From Lachnospiraceae bacterium UBA3401 (GTDB lineage Bacteria > Bacillota > Clostridia > Lachnospirales > Lachnospiraceae), in NCBI GenBank assembly GCA_002358575.1, contig DEPD01000171.1, positions 1 to 13,436 on the forward strand: a DNA stretch of 13,436 nt. The letters run 5' to 3'. A program made the translations under genes and the position numbers. The notes under the pieces were generated by a model that saw only the letters and a program-made list of their open reading frames with translations, was not told where the DNA came from and did not search any database. Shown here in pieces: positions 7,085 to 13,436 of this stretch; positions within the stretch are counted from its first letter, which is position 1, and every line of letters begins with the position of its first letter.

Positions 7085-7110
7085 GGAAAGAGAGAAGGCA
7101 TAAGGTATAG

Positions 7111-9255
7111 ATGAAAAAAATAATAGCGATTGTTTTAGTAGTGCAAAGTTTTTTGCTTACAATTGTTGGTTTGCAGGTTTTTAAAAACATAAACTATATA
7201 AAACTTCTTTATCGAAACAATAAAGCTGTCTTAGTTAGGGCTGATAATGGAGAAAATAATCGTGATGCAGCGGATGAATTAATCTCTTTTATGAAGGATC
7301 AGAAAATAAATCAGGATGTAACAATTTCTAAATATGTATATATTGATGATGATAACTTGGTAATTTATACGAATGATCTTTTGCTTGATGGAAAAATAAA
7401 ACTTACTTTAGAGAATAATATTTCAACTGATATGTTCATTGCCAATTATGACAGTGGCAGTGAAGCTCAAATAGGAAAATTTTATATGTTTGTTCCAAAA
7501 CTTAAAATAACAATCTATCCGCTAGAACAGGCACAGAAGGTCGGTGTGGACGGAATATATTATATTACAGAAAGTGACGCAGGAAAAATCATTGCAGATA
7601 TTAATAATGGATTTGGATATGCAGAAGTGTACAATGAATTTTCTGCTAATATAGAAACTTATTTAGAAGGCAGTATACAATTAATTGTTTGTATAGGAAT
7701 GACAACTCTTATTTTAATAGTAGTTATAATGCATTATACTATAAAATCTGGAAAAAAAATAGGGATTTTAAAAATGCATGGTTTCGGAACATTGGAAATA
7801 ATTAAAAATATACTTATGGAATTATACCAGATGCTAATCTTAGTTTTGTTAGTTGGAATGATAATTTCGGGTGCTTATGGTAGTTATAATTATGGATGGG
7901 ATTGTATTGCCACAGTATTTAAAGGATATCTGTTGTCCTTTTTATTGACTATTTTTATAAATTGGATTGCTATATTATGTGTTCTCTTTTTACAAATTAA
8001 GTTGGGGAATATTGTTCCTCTAATTAAGGGAAAAAGACCTTTTGGAGTACTATTTGGAACCTATATTTTTTTAAAATGTGTGTTTTTTATTACTTTAATC
8101 ATTGGCGGTATCAATTTGATTTATCAGGTGCAATACTTACAAGTTCAGTATAATAACTTGGATATATGGAAAAAGGCGAAGGCAGTTTATTCTATTAATT
8201 TGAATTATGTCGGTGAGTCACGGGATTCGGAGATCAAATTAAAACAATTCTATGATCTGATAAATCAAGATGGAGGGTTTCTGATTGATGCACAAAATTA
8301 TGTGTTGGTGGATGGAGAAAATCATTTGTACGATTATAATGCTCCAGGAGAGGAAAGCTACTATGACCCATATGGAAGAACCATTACCATTAATGAAAAC
8401 TATTTGAAAGTAAATTCGATTACGTGCAATGGAAGTACTGAGTCGATTTTGTCTCAAATTGATGATAGGGATAATGTATGTAATATTTTAGTTCCATTTA
8501 ACCTGAAAAAGTATGAACCTAAAATACAAGAACGTTTTTTGGATGATTTTTATTTTAAGAAGATAGAAGTAGAAAATATCTATAATAAAGAAGAAGGTAT
8601 ATTGAATAATATGCCTAAAAGCGAACTAGCATTAAATATTATATATATAGATGATAATCAAGAGTATTTCACATACTCAAATATCGAGGATGATAATGGC
8701 TGTAAAATTATCAACCCTATTGTAATTTTGGATACAGGCAATGTTGATTACAGTTATTACTTGTCATATTTATCCAGATGTGTTTATTTTCAGTATGAGG
8801 GAATGGATGTGTTTGATTATTTGGCGCCACTAATTAAGAAGGCAGATGTTTTGTCAGAAATTCAGAGCGTTACAGCCTTATATGACAACCATGGAAAACA
8901 GATTTATAATTTGGAAGTGAGCATAAATTGTGCAGTTATAGCGATTGTCGTAATAATGGGGTTATTTGCTATTATTGGATTTGTAATAATATCTGCATAT
9001 TATCAGGAAAAGAAATATCAGATTTATATCAAAAAGGTTTTTGGATTCAGTTTGTTGCAAAGGATCAATAAGTTTTTAGCATTGATGTTTCTGCTTGATA
9101 TAATCATATTAGGTGCTGTAAAATTGTATGAAGATAACACTCTTGTTTTGGCTTTTGGCGGTGTTATAGTATTAACAGATTTAATTGCGATATTAATAGA
9201 GGGAAAACGGTTAGATGAGAAAAATTTTAATATTATCATAAAGGGGGAGCATTGA
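7111..9255 (+). CDS. Bacteriocin-associated integral membrane protein (DUF1430/TIGR01654-like)
   Basis: This is a 714-residue membrane subunit expected to work with the ATPase encoded next, in export of or immunity to the lactococcin 972-like peptide. ATG 7111 follows AAGG (7102-7105). One N-terminal helix (about 3-23) precedes a roughly 160-residue extracytoplasmic domain. A block of helices follows at about 188-210, 238-258, 270-295 and 312-338. A second large outer domain of about 270 residues comes next, then three C-terminal helices (about 608-632, 654-672 and 680-700). Both helix blocks carry FtsX-like cytosolic coupling segments: KIGILKMHGFGTLEIIK (216-232) and KKYQIYIKKVFGFSLLQRI before the last two helices. 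This internally repeated layout is like MacB/FtsX-type permeases rather than ordinary exporters. Length, topology and neighbours fit the bacteriocin-associated family known from lactococcin 972 loci. Whether it exports, self-protects or both is not settled by the sequence. Confidence 0.8.
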   Translation: MKKIIAIVLVVQSFLLTIVGLQVFKNINYIKLLYRNNKAVLVRADNGENNRDAADELISFMKDQKINQDVTISKYVYIDDDNLVIYTNDLLLDGKIKLTLENNISTDMFIANYDSGSEAQIGKFYMFVPKLKITIYPLEQAQKVGVDGIYYITESDAGKIIADINNGFGYAEVYNEFSANIETYLEGSIQLIVCIGMTTLILIVVIMHYTIKSGKKIGILKMHGFGTLEIIKNILMELYQMLILVLLVGMIISGAYGSYNYGWDCIATVFKGYLLSFLLTIFINWIAILCVLFLQIKLGNIVPLIKGKRPFGVLFGTYIFLKCVFFITLIIGGINLIYQVQYLQVQYNNLDIWKKAKAVYSINLNYVGESRDSEIKLKQFYDLINQDGGFLIDAQNYVLVDGENHLYDYNAPGEESYYDPYGRTITINENYLKVNSITCNGSTESILSQIDDRDNVCNILVPFNLKKYEPKIQERFLDDFYFKKIEVENIYNKEEGILNNMPKSELALNIIYIDDNQEYFTYSNIEDDNGCKIINPIVILDTGNVDYSYYLSYLSRCVYFQYEGMDVFDYLAPLIKKADVLSEIQSVTALYDNHGKQIYNLEVSINCAVIAIVVIMGLFAIIGFVIISAYYQEKKYQIYIKKVFGFSLLQRINKFLALMFLLDIIILGAVKLYEDNTLVLAFGGVIVLTDLIAILIEGKRLDEKNFNIIIKGEH

Positions 9256-9872
9256 TGATCAAAGTGAGTAAGCTATCAAAAAAATTTGGTCAGCGAGAAA
9301 TTTTTAATAATTTTTCATTTGCTATTGAAGAAGGTGAGTTTGTAGCAATTACCGGAGAAAGCGGAAGCGGGAAAACTACGCTTTTGAATCTGATTAGTCT
9401 GTTGGATCAGAAATACAAAGGACAAATTGAAATTGATGGAAAAGCTGCTTTTTCTAGGAAAGAAATACAAACTATGCAGCGATATAAGTTTGCATACCTT
9501 TTTCAAAACTATGCATTAGTTGAAAATGAGACAGTACGACAGAACCTGCAGATTGCCTTAAAATATCGAAAAGATGCCAATCCCAATAACAGCATAAAAA
9601 AGGCACTGAAACTTGTAGGGATGGAAGGCGCTGAAAACTATAAGATTTATGAGCTGAGTGGGGGAGAACAACAGAGAGTAGCATTGGCAAGGGTATATTT
9701 GAAGAAACCCAAATATGTTTTTGCAGATGAACCGACAGGAAATTTGGATAAGCATAATAGAGATATTGTGTTTGGGTTGTTGAGGAAAATGAATGAGTTT
9801 GGCGCTACTATTATATTTGTAACGCATGATATAGAATTGTCTCAAAGTGTTGGAAGGATTATTGCGGTATAA
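9255..9872 (+). CDS. Lactococcin 972-type ABC transporter ATP-binding protein
   Basis: This is a 205-residue ABC ATPase, complete but short, as usual for the lactococcin 972 export group (TIGR03608-like) and LolD/MacB-type ATPases. ATG 9255 overlaps the stop of the membrane protein by one base and follows AAGGGGGAG (9241-9249), so the two are translationally coupled. The TTG at 9252 is too close to that site. Motifs: Walker A GESGSGKT (34-41), Q-loop Gln84 (LFQNYALVENETV), signature LSGGEQQ (134-140), Walker B YVFADEP (154-160, Glu159 catalytic), D-loop GNLD (162-165), H-loop His191 (FVTHD). All catalytic residues are present. It should energise the membrane subunit encoded just upstream. Confidence 0.93.
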   Translation: MIKVSKLSKKFGQREIFNNFSFAIEEGEFVAITGESGSGKTTLLNLISLLDQKYKGQIEIDGKAAFSRKEIQTMQRYKFAYLFQNYALVENETVRQNLQIALKYRKDANPNNSIKKALKLVGMEGAENYKIYELSGGEQQRVALARVYLKKPKYVFADEPTGNLDKHNRDIVFGLLRKMNEFGATIIFVTHDIELSQSVGRIIAV

Positions 9873-9949
9873 TACAGAAAGTATGAAGCCAGTTATAATG
9901 ATTTGGTATTTTAGTAGTATTTGTGTTCTGCGCTAGGGAGGTAAATGCA

Positions 9950-10489
9950 TTGTATAATAATAACATACAACAATATGTGGAAGCAATTAAGTTGGCAGCA
10001 GGGAGTGTGCAATATAAAAATCTTTCTATAAAACAAACATTTTTTCTCAGTGTAAAACAGCTTTACGAATATTATATAAATATGAACAATGTGTGCTATT
10101 TGGAAACTGCAATTCTCCACATTCAGGCGTATTTAGAAATGGGCTTTCCCTACGATGAAGGAAAAGAAATATTTGACCTTGTGATTGAAGGAACTGGAAG
10201 TACGCAGGAACTTAAATTTCCTAATAAATTTTATGCTGCAAAAACGATTAAACTGAATAAGGCACAGGTCAGAAGTATGATTAGAAAATGGCCTCCTTCG
10301 TCGCATCAGGTAATGAAAATAGATGAAGTAGTTGATGATATTATTTCAAAGGTGAGAAAAAAAGAGAACGGAATATTTTATTACAAGTGTGCTGCAACGA
10401 AGGATATTTATGAATTGGTGATCAGTGAAAAAGAAACATTTTTCCACGATATGCAAATGGGAATATTTTATTCATTTTTGGGGGTGTGA
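9950..10489 (+). CDS. Unrecognised 179-residue protein of the bacteriocin cassette
   Basis: I do not recognise this protein. The best start is TTG 9950, 8 bases after AGGGAGG (9935-9941). An ATG at 9945 is out of frame and closes soon, and a GTG at 9923 lies upstream of the ribosome site. Residues 1-75 look helical (MYNNNIQQYVEAIKLAAGSV, then LYEYYINMNNVCYLETAILH). The remainder is mixed, basic and aromatic (KLNKAQVRSMIRKWPPSSHQ, GIFYYKCAATKDIYELVISE). It has no signal peptide and no membrane helix, so it is probably cytoplasmic. It follows the ATPase gene by 77 bases on the same strand with no strong promoter or terminator between, so it may be the fourth gene of the operon. An immunity or regulatory role is possible by position only. 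It converges with the sensor kinase gene, 22 bases away. Confidence 0.75.
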   Translation: MYNNNIQQYVEAIKLAAGSVQYKNLSIKQTFFLSVKQLYEYYINMNNVCYLETAILHIQAYLEMGFPYDEGKEIFDLVIEGTGSTQELKFPNKFYAAKTIKLNKAQVRSMIRKWPPSSHQVMKIDEVVDDIISKVRKKENGIFYYKCAATKDIYELVISEKETFFHDMQMGIFYSFLGV

Positions 10490-10511
10490 GGAGCACAAGT
10501 AATTTATAATA

Positions 10512-11819
10512 TCAGGAATTTTTTTTAAAAAATAACACAATTTTAACTATAAATTGATTGTCTTTATTTACACATTTTAATGAACCATTATACTTTTGTA
10601 CTGCGTCCATAACACTGGGAAATCCCCAACCATGTAAGTCTTTATTCTTTTTTGTTGTTTCTGGATAATAAACAAATTCTTCGTTGCGGTTAACACATGA
10701 ATTTGATATCTTAATCATTAAAAAGGAGTTGATTTTCCGAATGGTTAAGGATATTTTTCCAGGCTTCTCTAGAACACTTGCAGCCTCTATGGCATTGTCT
10801 AATAAATTTGCTAATATAGTACACATGTCATGTGAAGAAATATTTGTATTTTGCGGAAACTCTACATTAATTTCAGAAGAAATTCCTTTTTCTCTCATTT
10901 TTTCAAGCTTGCTGTTGATTACTACATCGATTACATCTGCTCCTGTCCAAACTGTTTTGGATAATTTCATAATTGGTGTGCTAATATTCTTAATATATTC
11001 TTTTGCTTCATCTGTATTACCCGCTTCTAATAATTGATATAGTACATTTAAATGATTGTTCAAATCATGATGTAACTTGGCATTACTCATATAAATCTCA
11101 TTGATTGTCCTATAATTTTCTTCCAATAAATGATTTCGCATCTCTGAAAAATTAAGTTTCATTTTTTCTTCCCTTGTCACAACAATAAAGTAAAGAATAA
11201 ATGATAGAAAAGCTAAAACAATAATGAAACTCACCCATAAACTTAATATAGTGTAATGAAATGCTTTCATAGTTTGATTTACTAAAAAAATAAATCCCAA
11301 AAAGCCTACACATGAAATTGCAAGAACCGTGTAGGCATGGCTAATTTTTATAGAAAACTTATAATAAAATTTTTTGGTCAGGAAGTACAACATAATCCAA
11401 AAGAATTTAACTACGATGACGATTATTGTACGCAGAACGCCCATCGTTGAAAGTACTTTTGATAAAGTTTCGCGTCCATTTCCAAATTCTGAAAACAAGG
11501 TAAGTACTAAAAAATCAAAACAACTTAAACAAAGCAGATAAAAACTTCCCAAAGAAAAAATTGCAACAAAATTAACTTTATACAAAAAAGCAGATGATAT
11601 GCTAATATACAATACAAAAATCAGCATCGTAAAATAGGAAAACAAAGAAATATGATTGCACATCCATATAATAATCGCTCCAACAACCGCCAAGACTACA
11701 TCAATATGTTTGCTTTGAATACAACGATACTTGTAGAGAATAGCATTATATACTTTATATAAAACAAACATCTCTATAAAACATGCGATTATTTCAACTA
11801 ATTCAAATATAATATTCAT
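10512..11819 (-). CDS. AgrC-like GHKL sensor histidine kinase
   Basis: This is a 435-residue membrane kinase, predicted to sense the cyclic peptide derived from the small gene at 12218 and to phosphorylate the regulator encoded at 12562. The start is ATG 11819, 7 bases after AAAGGA on its strand. The frame extends upstream to 11939, but that part runs through the MITE-like element and lacks a ribosome site. About 210 residues of hydrophobic N-terminus give some six membrane helices, the usual AgrC sensor layout. Then come a dimerisation helix with the phospho-acceptor region NAKLHHDLNNHLNVL (246-260, His251 likely), the N-box ILANLLDNAIEAA (335-347, Asn342 binding Mg-ATP) and the G-box LHGWGFPSV (395-403). 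This is the minimal HATPase of the AgrC/ComD group, of normal length. Probably transcribed after agrD from the same promoter, although a 398-bp stretch with inserted elements separates them. Confidence 0.9.
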   Translation of the reverse strand: MNIIFELVEIIACFIEMFVLYKVYNAILYKYRCIQSKHIDVVLAVVGAIIIWMCNHISLFSYFTMLIFVLYISISSAFLYKVNFVAIFSLGSFYLLCLSCFDFLVLTLFSEFGNGRETLSKVLSTMGVLRTIIVIVVKFFWIMLYFLTKKFYYKFSIKISHAYTVLAISCVGFLGFIFLVNQTMKAFHYTILSLWVSFIIVLAFLSFILYFIVVTREEKMKLNFSEMRNHLLEENYRTINEIYMSNAKLHHDLNNHLNVLYQLLEAGNTDEAKEYIKNISTPIMKLSKTVWTGADVIDVVINSKLEKMREKGISSEINVEFPQNTNISSHDMCTILANLLDNAIEAASVLEKPGKISLTIRKINSFLMIKISNSCVNRNEEFVYYPETTKKNKDLHGWGFPSVMDAVQKYNGSLKCVNKDNQFIVKIVLFFKKNS

Positions 11820-11834
11820 CTTTAATTCCTTTCG

Positions 11835-12011
11835 AGTACATCGAATAATAAATTTCTGATATATTGACGCAGCATGATTATTCCTATGCAAGGCGAAGGA
11901 ATGAGTCGTAGCGATGGCTACGGCGATTGACGACAACAAAAGGAATGCAGTCCTTTTGCAGATGGATAATCAGACAAGTCAAAATATCAGTTAATTATTA
12001 TTCGATGTACT
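11835..12011. mobile_element. 177-bp MITE-like element in the kinase leader
   Basis: The ends are perfect 16-bp inverted repeats, AGTACATCGAATAATA (11835-11850) and TATTATTCGATGTACT (11996-12011). The similarity extends inward (CTGATAT near 11856, ATATCAG at 11984-11990). Inside are two more hairpins: CGTAGC/GCTACG (11907-11912, 11917-11922) and AAAAGGA/TCCTTTT (11938-11944, 11951-11957). No protein is encoded. This fits a non-autonomous miniature transposon. TA dinucleotides near both tips would suit an IS630/mariner-type target, but that is a guess. It ends only 4-8 bases from the kinase ribosome site, so the kinase mRNA would carry the folded element directly upstream of its translation start. 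Confidence 0.6.
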
Positions 12012-12048
12012 AGAGCCTGTTTGAAAAATGCTTTCTGTCTAATGTGTG

Positions 12049-12201
12049 TTACAATCTGTTGGAGATTTGTATCAAATTAAAACGGCGTAGTAGATAAAAT
12101 ATAAAGGACAATGCTTTACGCCAACTGAATTTGGTACAAATATTATGTAAAGCAAGGCATGTATTTGCCATCTCAGAACATATAATGATTTCAAAATACA
12201 T
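12049..12201 (-). pseudogene. Possible transposase C-terminal remnant
   Basis: A 50-codon minus-strand frame (ATG 12201, stop 12049-12051) reads SEMANTCLALHNICTKFSWR and then a hydrophobic/basic end (YLLRRFNLIQISNRL). This composition resembles the tail of some IS transposases. Fifteen bases beyond its stop lies AGAGCCTGTTTGAAAAATGC (12012-12031), which looks like an insertion-sequence terminus of the GAGCCTGTTTGAAAA type. Together they suggest the 3' end of a decayed IS. There is no ribosome site before the ATG and no identifiable catalytic residue. Chance is a real alternative. The fragment lies between agrD and the kinase gene. Confidence 0.25.
12065..12141. repeat. Imperfect long hairpin between agrD and the kinase gene
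   Basis: ATTTGTATCAAATT (12065-12078) pairs with AATTTGGTACAAAT (12128-12141), 13 of 14, and inside it GGCGTA (12084-12089) pairs exactly with TACGCC (12117-12122). The two stems are separated by small symmetrical loops. It lacks a U tail, so it is not a plain terminator. It would form in the RNA joining agrD to the kinase gene and could be part of the possible IS remnant. Confidence 0.45.
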
Positions 12202-12217
12202 TTAGACATTGTATAAC

Positions 12218-12322
12218 TTATTGTAATATTTCTGGGAGTTTAGGCTGATATGTCCCGCATACGGATACACAATTTGCGCCCATAATCGCACATAATTTAA
12301 TGATTTTTGCAAGTAAAATCAT
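12218..12322 (-). CDS. agrD: AgrD-like cyclic autoinducer peptide precursor
   Basis: This is a 34-residue gene below normal ORF cut-offs. ATG 12322 follows AAGGAGGA (12338-12331) by 8 bases, an excellent site, and the frame ends with TAA (12220-12218). The layout is that of AgrD: an amphipathic N-terminal helix (MILLAKIIKLCAIMG), a short core, and a Pro/Glu tail. The tail YQPKLPEIL (25-33) matches the conserved xQPxxPxxL segment seen in clostridial AgrD proteins. By alignment to that tail the five core residues are Ser20-Val-Cys-Gly-Thr24, so the ring may be a Ser lactone; Cys18 or Cys22 could instead close a thiolactone. AgrB normally cuts after the core and exports the peptide, but no agrB is in the window. 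It lies between the sensor kinase and response regulator genes and has its own operator-controlled promoter. Confidence 0.85.
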   Translation of the reverse strand: MILLAKIIKLCAIMGANCVSVCGTYQPKLPEILQ

Positions 12323-12347
12323 ACTTTATATCCTCCTTGTAGTACAT

Positions 12348-12353
12348 ATTATC
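12348..12353 (-). promoter_or_regulatory. -10 of the agrD promoter
   Basis: GATAAT on the minus strand (12353-12348) lies 25 bases after the proximal operator box, with no consensus -35. The start point would be near 12341, leaving a leader of about 19 bases with the ribosome site AAGGAGGA. The geometry is the same as at the bacteriocin promoter, to within one base. Confidence 0.6.
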
Positions 12354-12378
12354 AAAATTATTGCGGTAGGTCTACAAT

Positions 12379-12408
12379 TTGTCCACGAATCTTTGGATTT
12401 TTGTCCAC
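12379..12408 (-). promoter_or_regulatory. Operator: two direct GTGGACAA boxes, 22 bp apart (agrD promoter)
   Basis: On the minus strand, CGTGGACAAA occurs twice, with the core GTGGACAA at 12408-12401 and 12386-12379, exactly 22 bp apart in direct repeat. The proximal copy abuts the missing -35 of the agrD promoter. Paired direct repeats with this period are typical LytTR-regulator sites, so the regulator encoded divergently at 12562 probably binds here and autoactivates the signal gene. The boxes are over 100 bp from the regulator's own -10 and in the opposite orientation, so they fit agrD better. Confidence 0.75.
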
Positions 12409-12510
12409 GAGTTATGGATTGTAACATTTTCGTTTTATTGTTATTATTTTAGAATAAACTCCGTAATTTGTTTTTAAATAGCAAAAAAATAGTGATTTTA
12501 TGATTGATTG

Positions 12511-12519
12511 TGATATACT
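12511..12519 (+). promoter_or_regulatory. Extended -10 promoter of the response regulator gene
   Basis: TGATATACT (TG at 12511-12512, TATACT at 12514-12519) is an extended -10 without a good -35, about 40 bases before the TTG start. It should give steady low expression of the regulator. The A+T-rich stretch 12411-12510 shows no further boxes. Confidence 0.5.
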
Positions 12520-12561
12520 GGTATAACGAATAATAATTTTTAGTTTTAGGAGGGGAAAAGA

Positions 12562-13281
12562 TTGTTATATATTGCTATTTGTGACGACGATGAAAGAACA
12601 GTGAAAACATTTGAAAATAAGGTTATCACATTCCTAAAAACAAACAATATTATTGCAGAAATTAAAACATATACGCAGAGTAGAATATTACAATATGATA
12701 TTCAGGAAGGAAAATATTTTGATTTCATTTTGTGTGATATTGAGATGCCAGATATTGATGGAATGAAGTTATCGGCTTATATCAAGAGACTTCTTCCAGA
12801 TGTATTGATTATTCTTATTACTTCGCATTTAAAATATGCAATAGATGCCTTTGAACTGTCGATATTCAGATATATTCCTAAAAATTCATTAGACATAAGG
12901 CTTGAGCATGCGCTGAAGGATGCTGTTAATATGATTCAGTTACAGGCGGATCAATATTATATGATAAAAATGCCAAGTCGGATAGAAAAAATTCAATATC
13001 ATAGGATTTTATATATTCAGCGAGATGGAAAAAATGCAGTTATTACATTAATTGATGGAACTTCGACAAAAGTAAGAAAAAGTCTGAGTCAGGTATACAA
13101 TGAGCTAAACTCGGAAGACTTTATATATGTTGACCGTGGTGATATTGTGAATTTGAGTCATATTATAGGGATTAGAGAAGGTATTGTAGATTTGGGGAAT
13201 GGAATCAGGATTCCTGCTAGTCATTCAAAATTGGAGTATATCAAAGAGAAACTAAATGATTTTTGGGGAGAACAAATATAA
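12562..13281 (+). CDS. AgrA-like LytTR response regulator
   Basis: This is a 239-residue two-component regulator. TTG 12562 follows AGGAGGGG (12548-12555) by 6 bases, and the protein begins MLYIAICDDD, the correct start of a receiver domain. Receiver (1-125): acidic pocket Asp8-Asp10, phospho-acceptor Asp59 in FILCDIEMPDIDG, Thr87/Ser88, Lys107 in RYIPKNS. LytTR DNA-binding domain (about 138-235): KIQYHRILYIQRDGKNAVI, then VRKSLSQVYNELNSEDFIYV and DRGDIVNLSHI, typical of AgrA/ComE/PlnC-type proteins. The kinase at 10512 is the evident partner. The twin boxes before agrD and the bacteriocin gene are the likely targets. It is transcribed away from agrD and the kinase, an arrangement unlike the classical agrBDCA operon. 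Confidence 0.93.
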   Translation: MLYIAICDDDERTVKTFENKVITFLKTNNIIAEIKTYTQSRILQYDIQEGKYFDFILCDIEMPDIDGMKLSAYIKRLLPDVLIILITSHLKYAIDAFELSIFRYIPKNSLDIRLEHALKDAVNMIQLQADQYYMIKMPSRIEKIQYHRILYIQRDGKNAVITLIDGTSTKVRKSLSQVYNELNSEDFIYVDRGDIVNLSHIIGIREGIVDLGNGIRIPASHSKLEYIKEKLNDFWGEQI

Positions 13282-13372
13282 GTATTTGAGTTGACCTTGA
13301 TTTCAAATTGGATTAAGGAATTGTAGGAAAATAAGTGATGCAGATTGCGTAGGATATTTCTTTGAGGAGGTA

Positions 13373-13416
13373 TGTCAAAAAACGTAGGCGTCGGGCTACG
13401 GCGAGGCTTTTTGGCA
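13373..13416. terminator. Probable bidirectional terminator after the regulator gene
   Basis: TGTCAAAAA (13373-13381) pairs with TTTTTGGCA (13408-13416), and inside it CGTAG (13383-13387) pairs with CTACG (13396-13400), with A and T runs on the two sides. This would end the regulator transcript about 100 bases after its stop. An ATG at 13372 with GAGGAGG one base upstream opens a frame to the window end (MSKNVGVGLRR...), but the spacing is too short and the overlap with the hairpin argues against a gene. Confidence 0.5.
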
Positions 13417-13436
13417 TGCATAATCGGAGAAATAGC

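Noticed and set aside
6625..7101. 158-codon minus-strand frame opposite the bacteriocin gene
   Set aside because: It is Cys-rich, lacks a ribosome site and covers a well-supported gene with signal peptide and promoter on the other strand.
11820..11939. N-terminal extension of the kinase to 11939
   Set aside because: It translates the MITE-like element, while ATG 11819 has a good ribosome site and gives a normal AgrC-length protein.
13372..13436. Partial gene beginning at ATG 13372
   Set aside because: The GAGGAGG is only one base from the ATG and the sequence forms a terminator-like hairpin. It is too short to judge at the window edge.
1..13436. tRNA, rRNA and CRISPR
   Set aside because: No cloverleaf, rRNA-like segment or regularly spaced direct repeat array was found on either strand by eye.

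Overview
The window looks like low-GC Firmicutes DNA, most probably from a gut-type Lachnospiraceae or related Clostridia. This is inferred from A+T-rich coding, strong GGAGG-type ribosome binding sites, occasional TTG starts, a sugar ABC operon without its own ATPase, and an Agr-type peptide with the YQPKxPE tail common in that group. No species can be named from the sequence alone.

Bases 63-3506 (+) hold a carbohydrate (CUT1-type) ABC importer operon: lipoprotein solute-binding protein, two permeases, and a small membrane-anchored extracytoplasmic protein. The first two genes are each broken by a single lesion: an in-frame TGA at codon 133 of the binding protein, and a one-base deletion in a T run of the first permease. 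The operon is therefore decaying, or carries sequencing errors. Bases 3503-3740 are non-coding and packed with inverted repeats: a 55-bp MITE-like element, a bidirectional terminator and two strong hairpins, one with a perfect 20-bp stem. Bases 3741-6275 (-) encode an 844-residue cytoplasmic protein with TPR-like helical repeats and a striking Asp/Glu tract.

Bases 6276-10489 (+) hold a bacteriocin cassette of the lactococcin 972 type: a secreted 139-residue precursor, a 714-residue multi-pass membrane protein of the bacteriocin-associated (DUF1430/TIGR01654-like) type, its ABC ATPase, and an unrecognised 179-residue protein. A terminator directly after the precursor gene should make the precursor mRNA more abundant than that of the transporter.

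Bases 10512-13281 hold a quorum-sensing module: an AgrC-like GHKL sensor kinase (-), a 34-residue AgrD-like cyclic-peptide precursor gene (-) at 12218-12322 that is easily missed because of its size, and an AgrA-like LytTR response regulator (+). No agrB processing peptidase is present in the window. Between agrD and the kinase lie a 177-bp MITE-like element with perfect 16-bp terminal inverted repeats and what may be a remnant of an insertion sequence.

The main discovery is that the agrD promoter and the bacteriocin promoter share the same operator architecture: two direct copies of a GTGGACAA-like box, exactly 22 bp apart, ending 25-26 bp upstream of the -10 hexamer, in the same orientation relative to transcription. 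This predicts that the peptide/kinase/regulator circuit drives both its own signal gene and the lactococcin 972-like bacteriocin. In other words, it would be a self-contained, density-controlled bacteriocin locus.
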